64,000 nt of DNA, taken from the NCBI RefSeq assembly GCF_934746965.1, contig NZ_CAKVFS010000005.1:1-64000 (forward strand), read 5' to 3'. The position numbers and the translations under genes were made by a program. Within the stretch, counting starts at the first letter, position 1, and each line of letters starts with the position of its first letter. Under the pieces are notes generated by a model. The model saw only the letters and a program-made list of their open reading frames with translations. It was not told the DNA's origin and made no database searches. This stretch comes from an uncultured Methanobrevibacter sp. Lineage in GTDB: Archaea > Methanobacteriota > Methanobacteria > Methanobacteriales > Methanobacteriaceae. Shown in pieces: positions 35,949 to 45,491 of this stretch.

Positions 35949-37196
35949 TCACTCCGGTGCAACAATTTTTCCTTCAATAGCTGAAGCAGCAGCTACTGCA
36001 GCAGATGATAAGTAAACTTTTCCATCTGGACTTCCTTGTCTACCTTTGAAGTTTCTGTTAGATGTAGAAAGACTTACTTCTCCAGGTCCAATGATTCCAG
36101 TATGTCCTCCAAGACATGGACCACAACATGGAGCAGATACTAAAGCTCCTGCATCAACAAATATTTTAAGTAATCCTTCATCAAGTGCTTTAGAGTATAC
36201 TTCTTTAGATGCTGGAATAACTAACATTCTAGTTCCTTTAGCTATTTGTTTTCCTTTTAATATTTTAGCAGCATCTCTTAAGTCACTAAGTCTACCATTA
36301 GTACATGATCCGAGGAATACTTGGTCAATTTCTTGATCTACTTCACTTACAGGTTTAACATTGTCTACATGGTGAGGACAAGCTACTTGTGGTTCTAAAT
36401 CACTTACATCAATATCAATAATATTAAGAGATGGAGCATCTAAATCAGTTTTAAATACTTTATATGGTTTGTTAGAACGACTTTCCACATAATCAATAGT
36501 TTTTTGATCAGGTTCTACTAAACCAGTTTTTCCACCCATTTCAATAGCCATATTTGTTAAAACCATCCTGTCAGAAATACTCATATTTGAAACAGTTTCA
36601 CCAGCAAATTCACAAGCTTTATATGTTGAACCATCAACACCTACTTGACCGATAATATTTAAAATAACATCTTTTGCATAAACATTATCTTTTAATTCCC
36701 CAGTAATTTCAAATCTATTTGTTTCAGGCACTTTAAACCATAAATTACCTTCAGCAAATACCATAGCCATATCAGTAGAACCAATACCTGTTGAAAAAGC
36801 ACCTAATGCTCCATGAGTACAAGTATGTGAATCTGCACCTACAATAACTTCTCCAGGAACAACATGTCCTAATTCTGGAAGAATTTGATGGCAAACTCCT
36901 GCGTTTACATCATAAAAGTTCTTAATTCCTTGTTCTTTAACAAATTTTCTCATTATAATATGATTGTTAGCTGAGTCGATTGAATCAGCTGGAACTTGAT
37001 GATCGAATGGTATTACAATTTTTGACGGGTCCCAGACTTTAGTAGCACCAATTTTCTCAAAAGATTGTACTGAAAGAGGTCCGGTTAAATCATGAGTCAT
37101 TGCAACATCAATATTAGCGATAACAATATCTCCAGCCTCAACTTCGTCTTTACCAGCTGCTCTAGCTAATATTTTTTCAGACATTGTTTTTGGCAT
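35949..37196 (-). CDS. leuC: 3-isopropylmalate dehydratase large subunit
   Basis: A 415-residue aconitase-family subunit carrying the 4Fe-4S cluster: FLGSCTNGR (first Cys) and CCGPCLGGHTG (second and third). ADSHTCTHGALGAFSTGIGSTD is the family's substrate-binding signature. With LeuD it isomerises 2-isopropylmalate to 3-isopropylmalate. First gene of the leuC-leuD-leuB run. ATG 37196 lies behind GTGAGGT; the in-frame GTG at 37211 would place the start within that site. Confidence 0.88.
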   Translation of the reverse strand: MPKTMSEKILARAAGKDEVEAGDIVIANIDVAMTHDLTGPLSVQSFEKIGATKVWDPSKIVIPFDHQVPADSIDSANNHIIMRKFVKEQGIKNFYDVNAGVCHQILPELGHVVPGEVIVGADSHTCTHGALGAFSTGIGSTDMAMVFAEGNLWFKVPETNRFEITGELKDNVYAKDVILNIIGQVGVDGSTYKACEFAGETVSNMSISDRMVLTNMAIEMGGKTGLVEPDQKTIDYVESRSNKPYKVFKTDLDAPSLNIIDIDVSDLEPQVACPHHVDNVKPVSEVDQEIDQVFLGSCTNGRLSDLRDAAKILKGKQIAKGTRMLVIPASKEVYSKALDEGLLKIFVDAGALVSAPCCGPCLGGHTGIIGPGEVSLSTSNRNFKGRQGSPDGKVYLSSAAVAAASAIEGKIVAPE

Positions 37197-37533
37197 ATTT
37201 TTAAACCTCACATATTAATGATAATTATATATAATTTGCAGTATATAAAATGTTTATGATTTTTACAGATTGTCAAGACTTTGATGATATAAAATCTTTT
37301 TTTGATGATGGAGCATAATTTAATTTTTATTTTTTCCCAGTAATATTATTTAAAAAATTATTTTAAGGATATTTAGTTAATATTAATTAATACATGGTGA
37401 TATCTGATATTTTATTTTATAATTAAATTATATTATTTGGTTTTATGATGATTAAATATCTTTTATTTCAGTATTCCTTAATTTTTATATATTTTTATTA
37501 CAAAATAATTAAGTATCTGAGGAGAGGAAAATC
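37197..37533. promoter_or_regulatory. Divergent intergenic region between leuC and the XRE gene
   Basis: A 337-base AT-rich spacer. It must carry the promoter of leuCDB on its left, and TTTTTATATATTTT (37482-37495) is a good TATA region for the regulator gene on its right. No long inverted repeat or leader peptide with leucine codons is visible. A 22-codon open stretch near 37250-37318 (plus strand) has no ribosome binding site and is ignored. Confidence 0.4.
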
Positions 37534-37860
37534 ATGGAAAATATTGTAGGAAAAAATTTAAAGAAATTAAGGAGAGAAAATGGATATGCTCCAGAACAAG
37601 TTTCTGACTATTTAGGAATTTCTCAAAATAACCTTTCTAAAATTGAAAATGGTGAAATAAATTTTAACATGACTTTACTTGATAAATTATGTTTATTATG
37701 CAATTGTTCTCCAGAATATTTATTAGGAAAAACGGATTTTTATGAAAAATCAAATGTGACATTTTACAGTGATGAAAAAATGGATTTAAATGTAGTTGCA
37801 AAAATGAATGAAATTACAGGATTTTTAAAATTGCTAAGAAATCTGGAGAGTAATGATTAA
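37534..37860 (+). CDS. XRE-family helix-turn-helix regulator
   Basis: A 108-residue protein whose first 65 residues form a Cro/CI-type HTH domain: NLKKLRRENGYAPEQVSDYLGI then SQNNLSKIENGEINF, CSPEYLLGK. The last 40 residues may dimerise. A strong GAGGAGAGG site precedes the ATG. Similar small XRE proteins are often phage- or toxin-associated, but nothing nearby supports that, so its target is unknown. 37861-38111 after it is AT-rich spacer. Confidence 0.88.
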   Translation: MENIVGKNLKKLRRENGYAPEQVSDYLGISQNNLSKIENGEINFNMTLLDKLCLLCNCSPEYLLGKTDFYEKSNVTFYSDEKMDLNVVAKMNEITGFLKLLRNLESND

Positions 37861-38111
37861 GTGGAATGATGTTGCATCTTGATGATCTCAAAATCAATTA
37901 GGACATATTTTAATTTAAAAGATATTATTACTTAGTTAATAAGTTGATAGTTTTTTAAAATTATATAATTGGCGTAAGTAGTTAAATCCTTTCTTAAAAT
38001 GTATTTTAAGGTGATTATCTGTTTTATTGGATTAAATATAAATTACCCGTTTAGATAAATTTGACTCACTTAATTAAAACTTTAAATATTAGGTATAATA
38101 TAATACTGTTC

Positions 38112-39320
38112 ATGAGTAATTCATTCTTTGGACGATTTAAAAAAAATGATAATCAGGTTATTGAAGAACAACCTCCTGTTTGGGAGGATAGAATTTTTTG
38201 GGTAGAAACTTTACAAAAGATTGCGTTTCCAGTATTGAATAATCTTAAAAAAGGATCCCTTAAGAAAAACATGGTTGTTGAATCATTTAGCTCAGAAAGT
38301 AATAAATTTGCTCATCTCGAAGCTTTTACTAATGTTTTCAATGGAATTGCATCATGGTTAGAATTGGGGCCTGATGAATCTGAGGAAGGAAGGATTCGTG
38401 AAAAATATATTATATTAACTTTAAAAGCTATTAGTAATGCAATAAATCCAAATAGTAATGATTATATTCTTTTTACAGAACCTAAACAATCTTTAATGAG
38501 TATGGCGTTATTTGCTCAAGGTTTACTTAGATCCAAAACCCAAATCTGGAATAACTTGCCGATGGATGTCCAAGCTAGAGTTATTTATGAACTTAAAAAC
38601 ACAAGAATAGTTGCACCATTTGAAAATCACTGGTTATTATTTACTTCTATAATTGAAGCAGCTCTTTTAGAATTCACTGGAGAATGTGATAAAGAACGTT
38701 TAACTTATGGTGTTCGTAAATTTAGAGATGAATGGTATCTTGGTGATGCTATATATGCAGATGGTCCTGAATTCGATGTAAATTACTGCAATAGTATTTT
38801 CATTCATCCGATGCTTAATGATATTTTAAAAGTAATGAGAAAATATGGAATTGAAGAAGGAGAATTATTAGATATTCAATTAATGAGATCCAGTAGATAT
38901 GCATCTCAATTAGAAAGAGTTATTTCTCCAGAGGGTTCTTATCCTCTTTTAGGAAAATCAATGTCTTATCGTTGTGGTATTTTCCATTTATTGGCTCAAG
39001 CATCATTATTTAAAATATTGCCTAAAAATATAGAAGCATCACAAGTTAGATCTGCTTTAACTAAAATATTAAGAACTCAATTTGGAGATTATCAGAACTT
39101 TGATGATAAAGGCTGGTTAACTATTGGATTAAATGGTCATCAAATGGAGATTGCTGAAAAAGAAATTAATACTGGTAGTCTTTATGCATGCTGTGCAATA
39201 TTTTTACCTTTAGGTTTATCTTTTAATGATTCATTTTGGGTAGGTCCTTTTGAAGAATGGTCTACTTTAAAAGCTTGGAATGGCAATCATATAGAATCTG
39301 ATCAATCAATAGACTTCTAA
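38112..39320 (+). CDS. DUF2264 protein, first copy
   Basis: A 402-residue DUF2264 protein, expected to form an (alpha/alpha)6 barrel like glycoside hydrolases and lyases. Landmarks: KFAHLEAF near residue 67, GIASWLELGPD near 80, LLRSKTQIWNNL, YADGPEFDVNYCNSIFIHPML and the GLNGHQMEIAEKEINTGSLYACC end. No signal peptide, so it acts in the cytoplasm. Function unproven; carbohydrate cleavage or editing is suggested by fold. ATG 38112 has TTTAAATA 24-31 bases upstream and no ribosome binding site, indicating a leaderless message; the open frame extends back to 38061 only via TTG. Confidence 0.82.
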   Translation: MSNSFFGRFKKNDNQVIEEQPPVWEDRIFWVETLQKIAFPVLNNLKKGSLKKNMVVESFSSESNKFAHLEAFTNVFNGIASWLELGPDESEEGRIREKYIILTLKAISNAINPNSNDYILFTEPKQSLMSMALFAQGLLRSKTQIWNNLPMDVQARVIYELKNTRIVAPFENHWLLFTSIIEAALLEFTGECDKERLTYGVRKFRDEWYLGDAIYADGPEFDVNYCNSIFIHPMLNDILKVMRKYGIEEGELLDIQLMRSSRYASQLERVISPEGSYPLLGKSMSYRCGIFHLLAQASLFKILPKNIEASQVRSALTKILRTQFGDYQNFDDKGWLTIGLNGHQMEIAEKEINTGSLYACCAIFLPLGLSFNDSFWVGPFEEWSTLKAWNGNHIESDQSIDF

Positions 39321-39387
39321 ATTATTCCTTTTTTATCTTATTTTTTTCTTATAAAACTATTTATAAAATCAATAACATTATTATTAC

Positions 39388-40566
39388 ATGATGAAACTCT
39401 TTTCTAAAAATAATCCACCTTCAAATAAAAGTGACAGACAAATTTGGGTTAATACTCTTTCTAAAATAGCTAATCCTGTATTAACAAACATGGCTAATGA
39501 AACATTAAAAAAAAACATGCCTGTAGAGTATGTTAAAAAAGAAAGAGCGAAATTTGCTCATTTAGAGGCAGTGGGTCGTTTAATATGTGGTATTTCATCA
39601 TGGTTGGAATTAGGTTCAGATAACACTGAAGAAGGAAAACTAAGAGGAAAATACATAGATTTAGCAACTAAAGGTTTGGTTAATATATGTAATCCTGAAT
39701 CAAGAGACTATTTAATTTTCAATGAACCGTACCAGCCATTAGTTGACGCAGCACATTTAGCTGAAGGATTATTCAGATCTAAAACTCAAATTTGGAATAG
39801 AATAGAGTCTGATGGTCAACATATGATTTTAGATGCTTTAAAAAAGACTCGAAGTATTGAGCCATGGATTAATAATTGGATTTTATTTCCATCAATGATT
39901 GAGGCATTTATTTTAGATATTACTGGTGAATGTGATTTTGATAGGCTTACAAGAGGAATTTACACTTATCGTGACCAGTGGTACTGTGGAGATGGTCAAT
40001 ATGGAGATGGACCAAATTTTCACATGGATTATTATAATAGTTTTGTAATTCATCCGATGTTAACAGATACATTAATGATTATGAGAAAACACAGTATTGA
40101 AGGTCATGAATTTTTAGATACTCATTTAAACAGGTTAACCAGATATGCTACTCAGTTGGAGAGATTAATTTCACCAGAAGGAACATATCCTGTCATCGGC
40201 AGGTCAATGTTATATAGAACTGCAGTTTTTCAGGCATTAGGTCAAGCTTGTTTACTTGAAAGATTGCCTGAAAATGTAAGTCCTGAACAGGTTAGATGTG
40301 GATTAACTGCAGTTATTAAAAGACAGTTTGCAGATAACTCTAATTTTGATAAAAAAGGATGGTTGAGATTCGGTTTTAATGGAAAACAAACAGGTGTTGC
40401 TGAAGAGTATAGTAACACTGGTAGTTTATATCTATGTACTACAGGATTTTTACCATTAGGTTTACCACAAAATCATAGGTTCTGGGCAGGTCCTGCTAAA
40501 GAATGGACTAATTTAAAAGCATGGAATGGAAAAGATATTGACTCTGATATGTATATTAGAGAGTAA
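39388..40566 (+). CDS. DUF2264 protein, second copy
   Basis: A 392-residue paralogue of the previous gene, aligned over the whole length (KFAHLEAVGRL, GISSWLELGSDNTEEGK, YGDGPNFHMDYYNSFVIHPML, NTGSLYLCTTGFLPLGLP). The copies are clearly diverged, so the tandem duplication is not recent. Like the first, it looks leaderless: TTTATAAAA lies at 39360-39368 and no Shine-Dalgarno site precedes the double ATG. Its 3' end overlaps the convergent dehydrogenase gene by 11 bases. Confidence 0.82.
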   Translation: MMKLFSKNNPPSNKSDRQIWVNTLSKIANPVLTNMANETLKKNMPVEYVKKERAKFAHLEAVGRLICGISSWLELGSDNTEEGKLRGKYIDLATKGLVNICNPESRDYLIFNEPYQPLVDAAHLAEGLFRSKTQIWNRIESDGQHMILDALKKTRSIEPWINNWILFPSMIEAFILDITGECDFDRLTRGIYTYRDQWYCGDGQYGDGPNFHMDYYNSFVIHPMLTDTLMIMRKHSIEGHEFLDTHLNRLTRYATQLERLISPEGTYPVIGRSMLYRTAVFQALGQACLLERLPENVSPEQVRCGLTAVIKRQFADNSNFDKKGWLRFGFNGKQTGVAEEYSNTGSLYLCTTGFLPLGLPQNHRFWAGPAKEWTNLKAWNGKDIDSDMYIRE

Positions 40567-41794
40567 ATAAATTTCCATAATTATAAAGCTTAATTTCTTC
40601 GGGAACTTCTTTTATTATATTTTTAGTATCAAATATAACTGGATTTTTCATATTTTCTTTAATTAAATTATAATCTAGATTTTTGAATTCATCATGATCA
40701 CATAAAATTAAAAGTAGAGATGCATCTTGTGTAGCTTCATTTAAACTCACATTATTCTTATTATCTACATGTGGGTCATAAACATTTATTTCATAATTGT
40801 CTGATTCTAATTTAGCTATTATTTTATAAGCTGGACTTTCCCTATCATCATCAGTATTTCCTTTGTAAGCAACTCCTAAAACAGCTATTTTACCTTTTGG
40901 AATTATTTTTTTAACATTCTCATAAACAAATTCCGGCATGGAATTATTGGTATCTCTAGCTAATTTTATTATTTTTGCTTCTTGAGGTGCTTTTGAGTAA
41001 ATAAAATAAGGGTCAATAGCAAGACAATGTCCTCCAACACCAGGTCCTGGAGAATGTAAGTTGACTCTTGGATGTTTATTAGCCATTTCAATAACATCTA
41101 AAGCATTTACTCCTATTTTAGTACAGATTTTTGTAAGTTCATTAGCTAATGCAATGTTAACGTCTCTAAAAGTATTTTCCATACATTTGGATAATTCAGC
41201 AGTTTTTGCTTCTGTTTTTATTAATGCACCTTTAACAAATTGCCCATAAACTTCACTAGCTTTGATTGAACATTCTGGAGTTATTCCTCCTACAATACGA
41301 TCATTATGAACAAGTTCGTACATTATTTTTCCAGGGAGAACTCTTTCAGGGCAGTGGGCAAGGTATAAATCTTTTCCTATTGTAAATCCTGCTTTTTCAA
41401 AAATAGGTTTGACATAATCATCCATAGACATTGGAGCTATTGTGGATTCAACAATAACAGTATTTCCTTTTTCCAAATAAGGAACTATAGATTCACATGC
41501 ACTAATAACATAGCTTAAATCACAGGTATAATTTTCAGCAATATATGGTGTAGGGACGGTTATTATAAATGCATCAGCTTTAGTGGGTGTTGTTGAAGCA
41601 TGATAAACTCCTTTTTCAACAGCTTCTTTAATTATTTCTTTAATTCCAGGTTCCTCAATATGGATTTTTCCCTGATTTAATGTTTCAACAACTTTTTTGT
41701 TTACATCTACTCCAACAACTTCACAGTGATTTTTCGTAAAAAGTGCTGCTGTTGGCAACCCGATATATCCTTGTCCAATAATACAAATTTTCAT
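40556..41794 (-). CDS. wecC: UDP-N-acetyl-D-mannosamine dehydrogenase-type nucleotide-sugar dehydrogenase
   Basis: A 412-residue four-electron UDP-sugar dehydrogenase. The N-terminal NAD site is GQGYIGLPTA (about 7-16), then TVPTPY, a STIAPMS loop, and the catalytic Cys in GPGVGGHCLAIDPYF (about 250-264). GVAYKGNTDDDRESPA starts the C-terminal sugar-binding domain. The GQGYIGLP form and overall length match WecC-type enzymes making UDP-ManNAcA (or a related uronate) rather than UDP-glucose dehydrogenase. It opens the surface-polysaccharide locus and is divergent from rfbD. Confidence 0.85.
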   Translation of the reverse strand: MKICIIGQGYIGLPTAALFTKNHCEVVGVDVNKKVVETLNQGKIHIEEPGIKEIIKEAVEKGVYHASTTPTKADAFIITVPTPYIAENYTCDLSYVISACESIVPYLEKGNTVIVESTIAPMSMDDYVKPIFEKAGFTIGKDLYLAHCPERVLPGKIMYELVHNDRIVGGITPECSIKASEVYGQFVKGALIKTEAKTAELSKCMENTFRDVNIALANELTKICTKIGVNALDVIEMANKHPRVNLHSPGPGVGGHCLAIDPYFIYSKAPQEAKIIKLARDTNNSMPEFVYENVKKIIPKGKIAVLGVAYKGNTDDDRESPAYKIIAKLESDNYEINVYDPHVDNKNNVSLNEATQDASLLLILCDHDEFKNLDYNLIKENMKNPVIFDTKNIIKEVPEEIKLYNYGNLFTL

Positions 41795-41891
41795 AATTAA
41801 AAAGCCCCTTTTATTTTTAGAATAATTACATATATTATGTTTATTAATATAAATAATACTTAGTTTTTATTAAATAGGAATGAGGATAAAT

Positions 41892-42737
41892 ATGAAAGTT
41901 TTAATTACAGGATCTAATGGAATGTTAGGACATGATTTAACAGATGTTTTAAATGATGAACATGAATTGATACTTACAACATCTAAAACATTAGATATTA
42001 CCAATAAGGATGCTACAATTGAATTTATAAAAGAAACTAAACCGGATATAGTTATAAACTCTGCAGCTTACACTAATGTAGATGGATGTGAAGAAAATCA
42101 GGAATTGGCATTTGGTGTAAATGGTGAAGGAGTAAGAAATCTGGCTATAGGATGTAAGGAAATTAATTGCCCATTACTTCATGTTAGTACAGACTATGTA
42201 TTTAATGGTAAAAATGACACTCCATGGGTTGAAGATGATGAAATTGGTCCAATAAGTGTTTATGGAAAAAGTAAACTTGAAGGAGAACAGGCTATCCAGG
42301 AAATACTTGATAAATTTTTCATTGTTCGTACTGCATGGTTGTATGGTGTTAACGGTGGAAATTTCCCAAAAACAATGTTGGAACTAGCTAAGACTCATGA
42401 TGAATTAACTGTAGTTTACGATGAAGTAGGAAGCCCAACATATACTTTAGATTTAGCTGAAGCTATCGGACAATTAATAAAAACAGATTATTATGGAATT
42501 TACCATATTACTAATTCTGATAGCTGTTCATGGTGTGAATTTGCAAAATATATATTTGAAATAGCAGATGTAGATGTAAAAGTAACTCCAGTTACAGCTA
42601 GTGAATTTGCAAGACCTGCTCCAAGACCAAGCTACTCAGTTTTAAATAATAAACAATGGGTGGATAATGGTTTTAAACCTTTAAGAAGTTATAAACAAGC
42701 TATTAAAGATTATATTAAAAAAATAAAAGAGAATTAG
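41892..42737 (+). CDS. rfbD: dTDP-4-dehydrorhamnose reductase
   Basis: A 281-residue short-chain dehydrogenase that makes dTDP-L-rhamnose in the last step of the pathway. GSNGMLGHDL is the NADPH-binding loop, STDYVFNG and YGKSKLEGE hold the catalytic Tyr and Lys. GAGGAT before ATG 41892 sets the start. It is separated from rfbA by 300 bases containing an adhesin remnant, unlike the tight rfbA-rfbC-rfbB run. Confidence 0.92.
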   Translation: MKVLITGSNGMLGHDLTDVLNDEHELILTTSKTLDITNKDATIEFIKETKPDIVINSAAYTNVDGCEENQELAFGVNGEGVRNLAIGCKEINCPLLHVSTDYVFNGKNDTPWVEDDEIGPISVYGKSKLEGEQAIQEILDKFFIVRTAWLYGVNGGNFPKTMLELAKTHDELTVVYDEVGSPTYTLDLAEAIGQLIKTDYYGIYHITNSDSCSWCEFAKYIFEIADVDVKVTPVTASEFARPAPRPSYSVLNNKQWVDNGFKPLRSYKQAIKDYIKKIKEN

Positions 42738-42748
42738 TTTAATTCTCT
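42728..42748 (+). terminator. Hairpin terminator after rfbD
   Basis: AGAGAATTA / TAATTCTCT (42728-42736 and 42740-42748) forms a nine-base stem with a three-base loop that overlaps the rfbD stop codon, with T-rich sequence after it. Confidence 0.5.
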
Positions 42749-42901
42749 TTATTCTATTTTTATTGTGTTTCCTGTTTGGAAGTTGTTCCAGATTGATGTG
42801 ATAATATATTCACCGGACATTAAATTAATGTTTAATTTAGCTATTTCTTCTTCGTTGGTTGTTCTTGTGTAAAATACTCCGTTGACGTTGAGGTTACTTT
42901 T
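42749..42901 (-). pseudogene. Fragment of an adhesin-like Ig repeat
   Basis: On the minus strand an open frame of 50 codons without a start reads NLNVNGVFYTRTTNEEEIAK, then LNINLMSGEYIIT and a stop at 42749-42751. It matches the repeat unit of the adhesin-like protein at 2119-3696 (NGVFYxRTTNE, LNINLMPGxY). It is the last repeat of a lost surface-protein gene left between rfbD and rfbA. Confidence 0.75.
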
Positions 42902-43037
42902 TTATTTATAATTAGGTACTTTTTTCTTTTTTTTATACTTCTTTTATTTATAATCTCAATTTTATTTTTAATAGGTATTTTAATTAATTAGAAAAAATAT
43001 AATTTAATTCATTATAAAATTTATTAAAGGGATTTTT

Positions 43038-43907
43038 ATGAAAGGAATTGTACTTGCTGGGGGATCTGGAACTCGTTTGTATCCAATCACAAAAGCAATA
43101 TCTAAACAGTTAGTACCTTTGTATGATAAACCAATGATTTATTATCCTATTTCAGTCTTAATGCTTGCAGGAATCAAAGATATTCTAATAATATCCACTC
43201 CTAGAGATTTACCTATGTTTAAGGAACTTTTAGGTGATGGTAGTAGTTTAGGAATTAATTTTAGTTATGAAGTTCAGGAAAAACCTAACGGACTTGCAGA
43301 AGCATTTATTGTTGGTGAGGAGTTTATTGGTGATGATGATGTTGCTTTAATTTTAGGAGATAATATTTTCCATGGTCACAGGTTTACTGAAATTTTAGAA
43401 AGAGCTACTAAATTAGAGGAAGGAGCTGTAATATTTGGATATTATACAAATAATCCAGAAGCTTTTGGAGTAGTTGAATTTGATGAAAATTGGAATGTAC
43501 TTTCAGTTGAAGAAAAACCTGAAAAACCTAAATCTAATTATGTGGTGCCTGGACTTTATTTCTATGATAATGAGGTAGTTGAAATAGCTAAGAATGTTGA
43601 ACCTTCTCAAAGAGGTGAACTTGAAATTACTTCAGTTAATGAAGAATATCTTAATCGTGGAAAACTTAAAGTTGAACTTCTTGGAAGAGGAATGGCTTGG
43701 TTAGATACTGGAACTCACGATGGTCTTTTAGAAGCTTCTAATTTCATTGAAACAATACAAAAAAGACAAGGTCTTTATATTGCATGTCTTGAAGAGATAG
43801 CTTATAATAAAGGTTACATTACTAAAGAAGAACTTTTAAAAACAGCTGATGAACTTAAAAAAACAGATTATGGTAAATATTTATTTAATTTAGTTAAAGA
43901 TGATTAA
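43038..43907 (+). CDS. rfbA: Glucose-1-phosphate thymidylyltransferase
   Basis: A 289-residue nucleotidyltransferase. GGSGTRLYPIT (about 8-18), SKQLVPLYDKPMIYYP and LILGDNIFHG are the RmlA signatures. It makes dTDP-glucose, the first step to dTDP-L-rhamnose. An AAAGGGAT site precedes the ATG. First gene of the rfbA-rfbC-rfbB run; it ends one base before the preferred rfbC start. Confidence 0.94.
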   Translation: MKGIVLAGGSGTRLYPITKAISKQLVPLYDKPMIYYPISVLMLAGIKDILIISTPRDLPMFKELLGDGSSLGINFSYEVQEKPNGLAEAFIVGEEFIGDDDVALILGDNIFHGHRFTEILERATKLEEGAVIFGYYTNNPEAFGVVEFDENWNVLSVEEKPEKPKSNYVVPGLYFYDNEVVEIAKNVEPSQRGELEITSVNEEYLNRGKLKVELLGRGMAWLDTGTHDGLLEASNFIETIQKRQGLYIACLEEIAYNKGYITKEELLKTADELKKTDYGKYLFNLVKDD

Positions 43908-43908
43908 T

Positions 43909-44466
43909 ATGGGAAATTTTAAATTTACAAAAACTGATATTGAAGGAATGTTTGTAGTTGAACCTGCAGTTTATGGAGATAATCGTGGGTATTTCATGGA
44001 AACATATAATGAAAATGATTTTAAAAAAGCAGGTTATGATTTAACTTTTGTACAGGATAATCAGTCACAATCATTTAAAGGAGTTCTTAGGGGACTTCAT
44101 TTACAATTAAAATATCCTCAGGGAAAATTAGTTAGAGTTATTAAAGGAGAAGTATTCGATGTTGGGGTGGATCTTAGAGCAGATTCTCCTACTTATGGAA
44201 AATGGCATGGTGAGATATTATCTGCCGAAAATAAAAAACAATTATATATTCCTCCTAAATTTGCACATGGTTTTGTAGTATTATCTGATGAAGCTGAATT
44301 TGTATATAAATGCACAGAATTCTATCATGGGGAAGATGAAGGTGGAATCATGTGGAATGATCCTGATATAGTTATTGAATGGCCATTAGATGGAATTGAT
44401 GAAATTACTTTATCTGATAAGGATAAACAATGGAAAACATTAAGGGAATCACAAATTAAGTATTAG
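43909..44466 (+). CDS. rfbC: dTDP-4-dehydrorhamnose 3,5-epimerase
   Basis: A 185-residue cupin-fold epimerase: DNRGYFMETY, GVLRGLHLQ (with the catalytic His), PPKFAHGFVVLSD and VYKCTEFYH. It acts third in the dTDP-L-rhamnose pathway. Two ATGs, 43900 and 43909, are possible; the second avoids overlapping rfbA and has a weak GATGAT site. It is followed after nine bases by rfbB. Confidence 0.93.
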   Translation: MGNFKFTKTDIEGMFVVEPAVYGDNRGYFMETYNENDFKKAGYDLTFVQDNQSQSFKGVLRGLHLQLKYPQGKLVRVIKGEVFDVGVDLRADSPTYGKWHGEILSAENKKQLYIPPKFAHGFVVLSDEAEFVYKCTEFYHGEDEGGIMWNDPDIVIEWPLDGIDEITLSDKDKQWKTLRESQIKY

Positions 44467-44475
44467 GTGTGTATT

Positions 44476-45480
44476 ATGACAAAAATATTAATTACTGGTG
44501 GAGCAGGGTTTATTGGAAGTAATTTTGTAAAGTATATGATTGATAAATATCCTGATTATGAATTCACTAATTTAGATGCTTTAACATACTGTGGAAATCT
44601 TGAAAATTTAAAAGACATTGAAGATAAAGATAATTACACTTTTGTTAAAGGAGATATCAGAGATAAAGATATTGTCGATGATTTAGTTAAAAAATCAGAC
44701 TATGTTATTAATTTTGCAGCTGAAAGTCATGTAGATAGAAGTATTAGTGATCCGGAGATATTTATTAAGTCCAATGTTTTAGGAACACAGGTATTACTTA
44801 ATGCAGTTAAAGAATATGGTGTAGAAAAGTATGTTCAAATATCCACTGATGAAGTTTATGGTACACTTGGTGAAACAGGTTATTTCACAGAAACTACTCC
44901 ATTACAACCTAATAGTCCTTATTCTGCTTCAAAAGCTAGTGCTGATTTAGTTGTAAGAGCATATTATGAAACTTTTGATTTGCCAGTTAATATAACTCGT
45001 TGTTCTAATAATTATGGTCCTTATCAATTTCCAGAAAAATTAATTCCTTTAATGATTTCCAATGCATTGGAAGATAAAAAATTACCAATATATGGTGATG
45101 GTAAAAATATACGTGACTGGTTACATGTATATGATCATTGTAGTGCAATAGATTTAGTTTTACATGATGGAAAACTTGGTGAAGTTTATAATATTGGTGG
45201 TCATAATGAAAGACAAAATATCCAGATTGTAAAATTAATATTGGAAGCTTTAGGTAAAGATGAATCATTAATTGAATTTGTTGATGATAGGTTAGGGCAT
45301 GATAGGCGTTATGCTATTGATTCAACTAAAATAAGAGAAAATCTTGGATGGGAACCAAAATACACTTTTGAAACTGGTATTAAAGAGACAATTCAATGGT
45401 ATTTGGATAATCTTGATTGGATGGATCAAGTTAAAAGTGGAGAATATCAGGAATATTATAAAAAAATGTATCTTAAATAA
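44476..45480 (+). CDS. rfbB: dTDP-glucose 4,6-dehydratase
   Basis: A 334-residue extended SDR enzyme. GGAGFIGSNFV (about 8-18) binds NAD, then AESHVDRSI, STDEVYG with the catalytic Thr-Asp-Glu, and YSASKASAD with Tyr and Lys. It turns dTDP-glucose into the 4-keto-6-deoxy sugar, step two to dTDP-L-rhamnose. ATG 44476 has AGGTGTG in front; the in-frame GTG at 44467 is part of the spacer. Confidence 0.94.
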   Translation: MTKILITGGAGFIGSNFVKYMIDKYPDYEFTNLDALTYCGNLENLKDIEDKDNYTFVKGDIRDKDIVDDLVKKSDYVINFAAESHVDRSISDPEIFIKSNVLGTQVLLNAVKEYGVEKYVQISTDEVYGTLGETGYFTETTPLQPNSPYSASKASADLVVRAYYETFDLPVNITRCSNNYGPYQFPEKLIPLMISNALEDKKLPIYGDGKNIRDWLHVYDHCSAIDLVLHDGKLGEVYNIGGHNERQNIQIVKLILEALGKDESLIEFVDDRLGHDRRYAIDSTKIRENLGWEPKYTFETGIKETIQWYLDNLDWMDQVKSGEYQEYYKKMYLK

Positions 45481-45491
45481 AAGGTGTAATT

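Noticed and set aside
34483..37196. Reading the operon as aksDEF for coenzyme B
   Set aside because: The small-subunit loop is YLIY, like isopropylmalate isomerase, not the YLRT form of homoaconitase; the question stays open until the second gene set is compared.
37250..37318. 22-codon open frame in front of the XRE gene as a leader peptide
   Set aside because: No ribosome binding site, no run of regulatory codons, and it lies far from both promoters.
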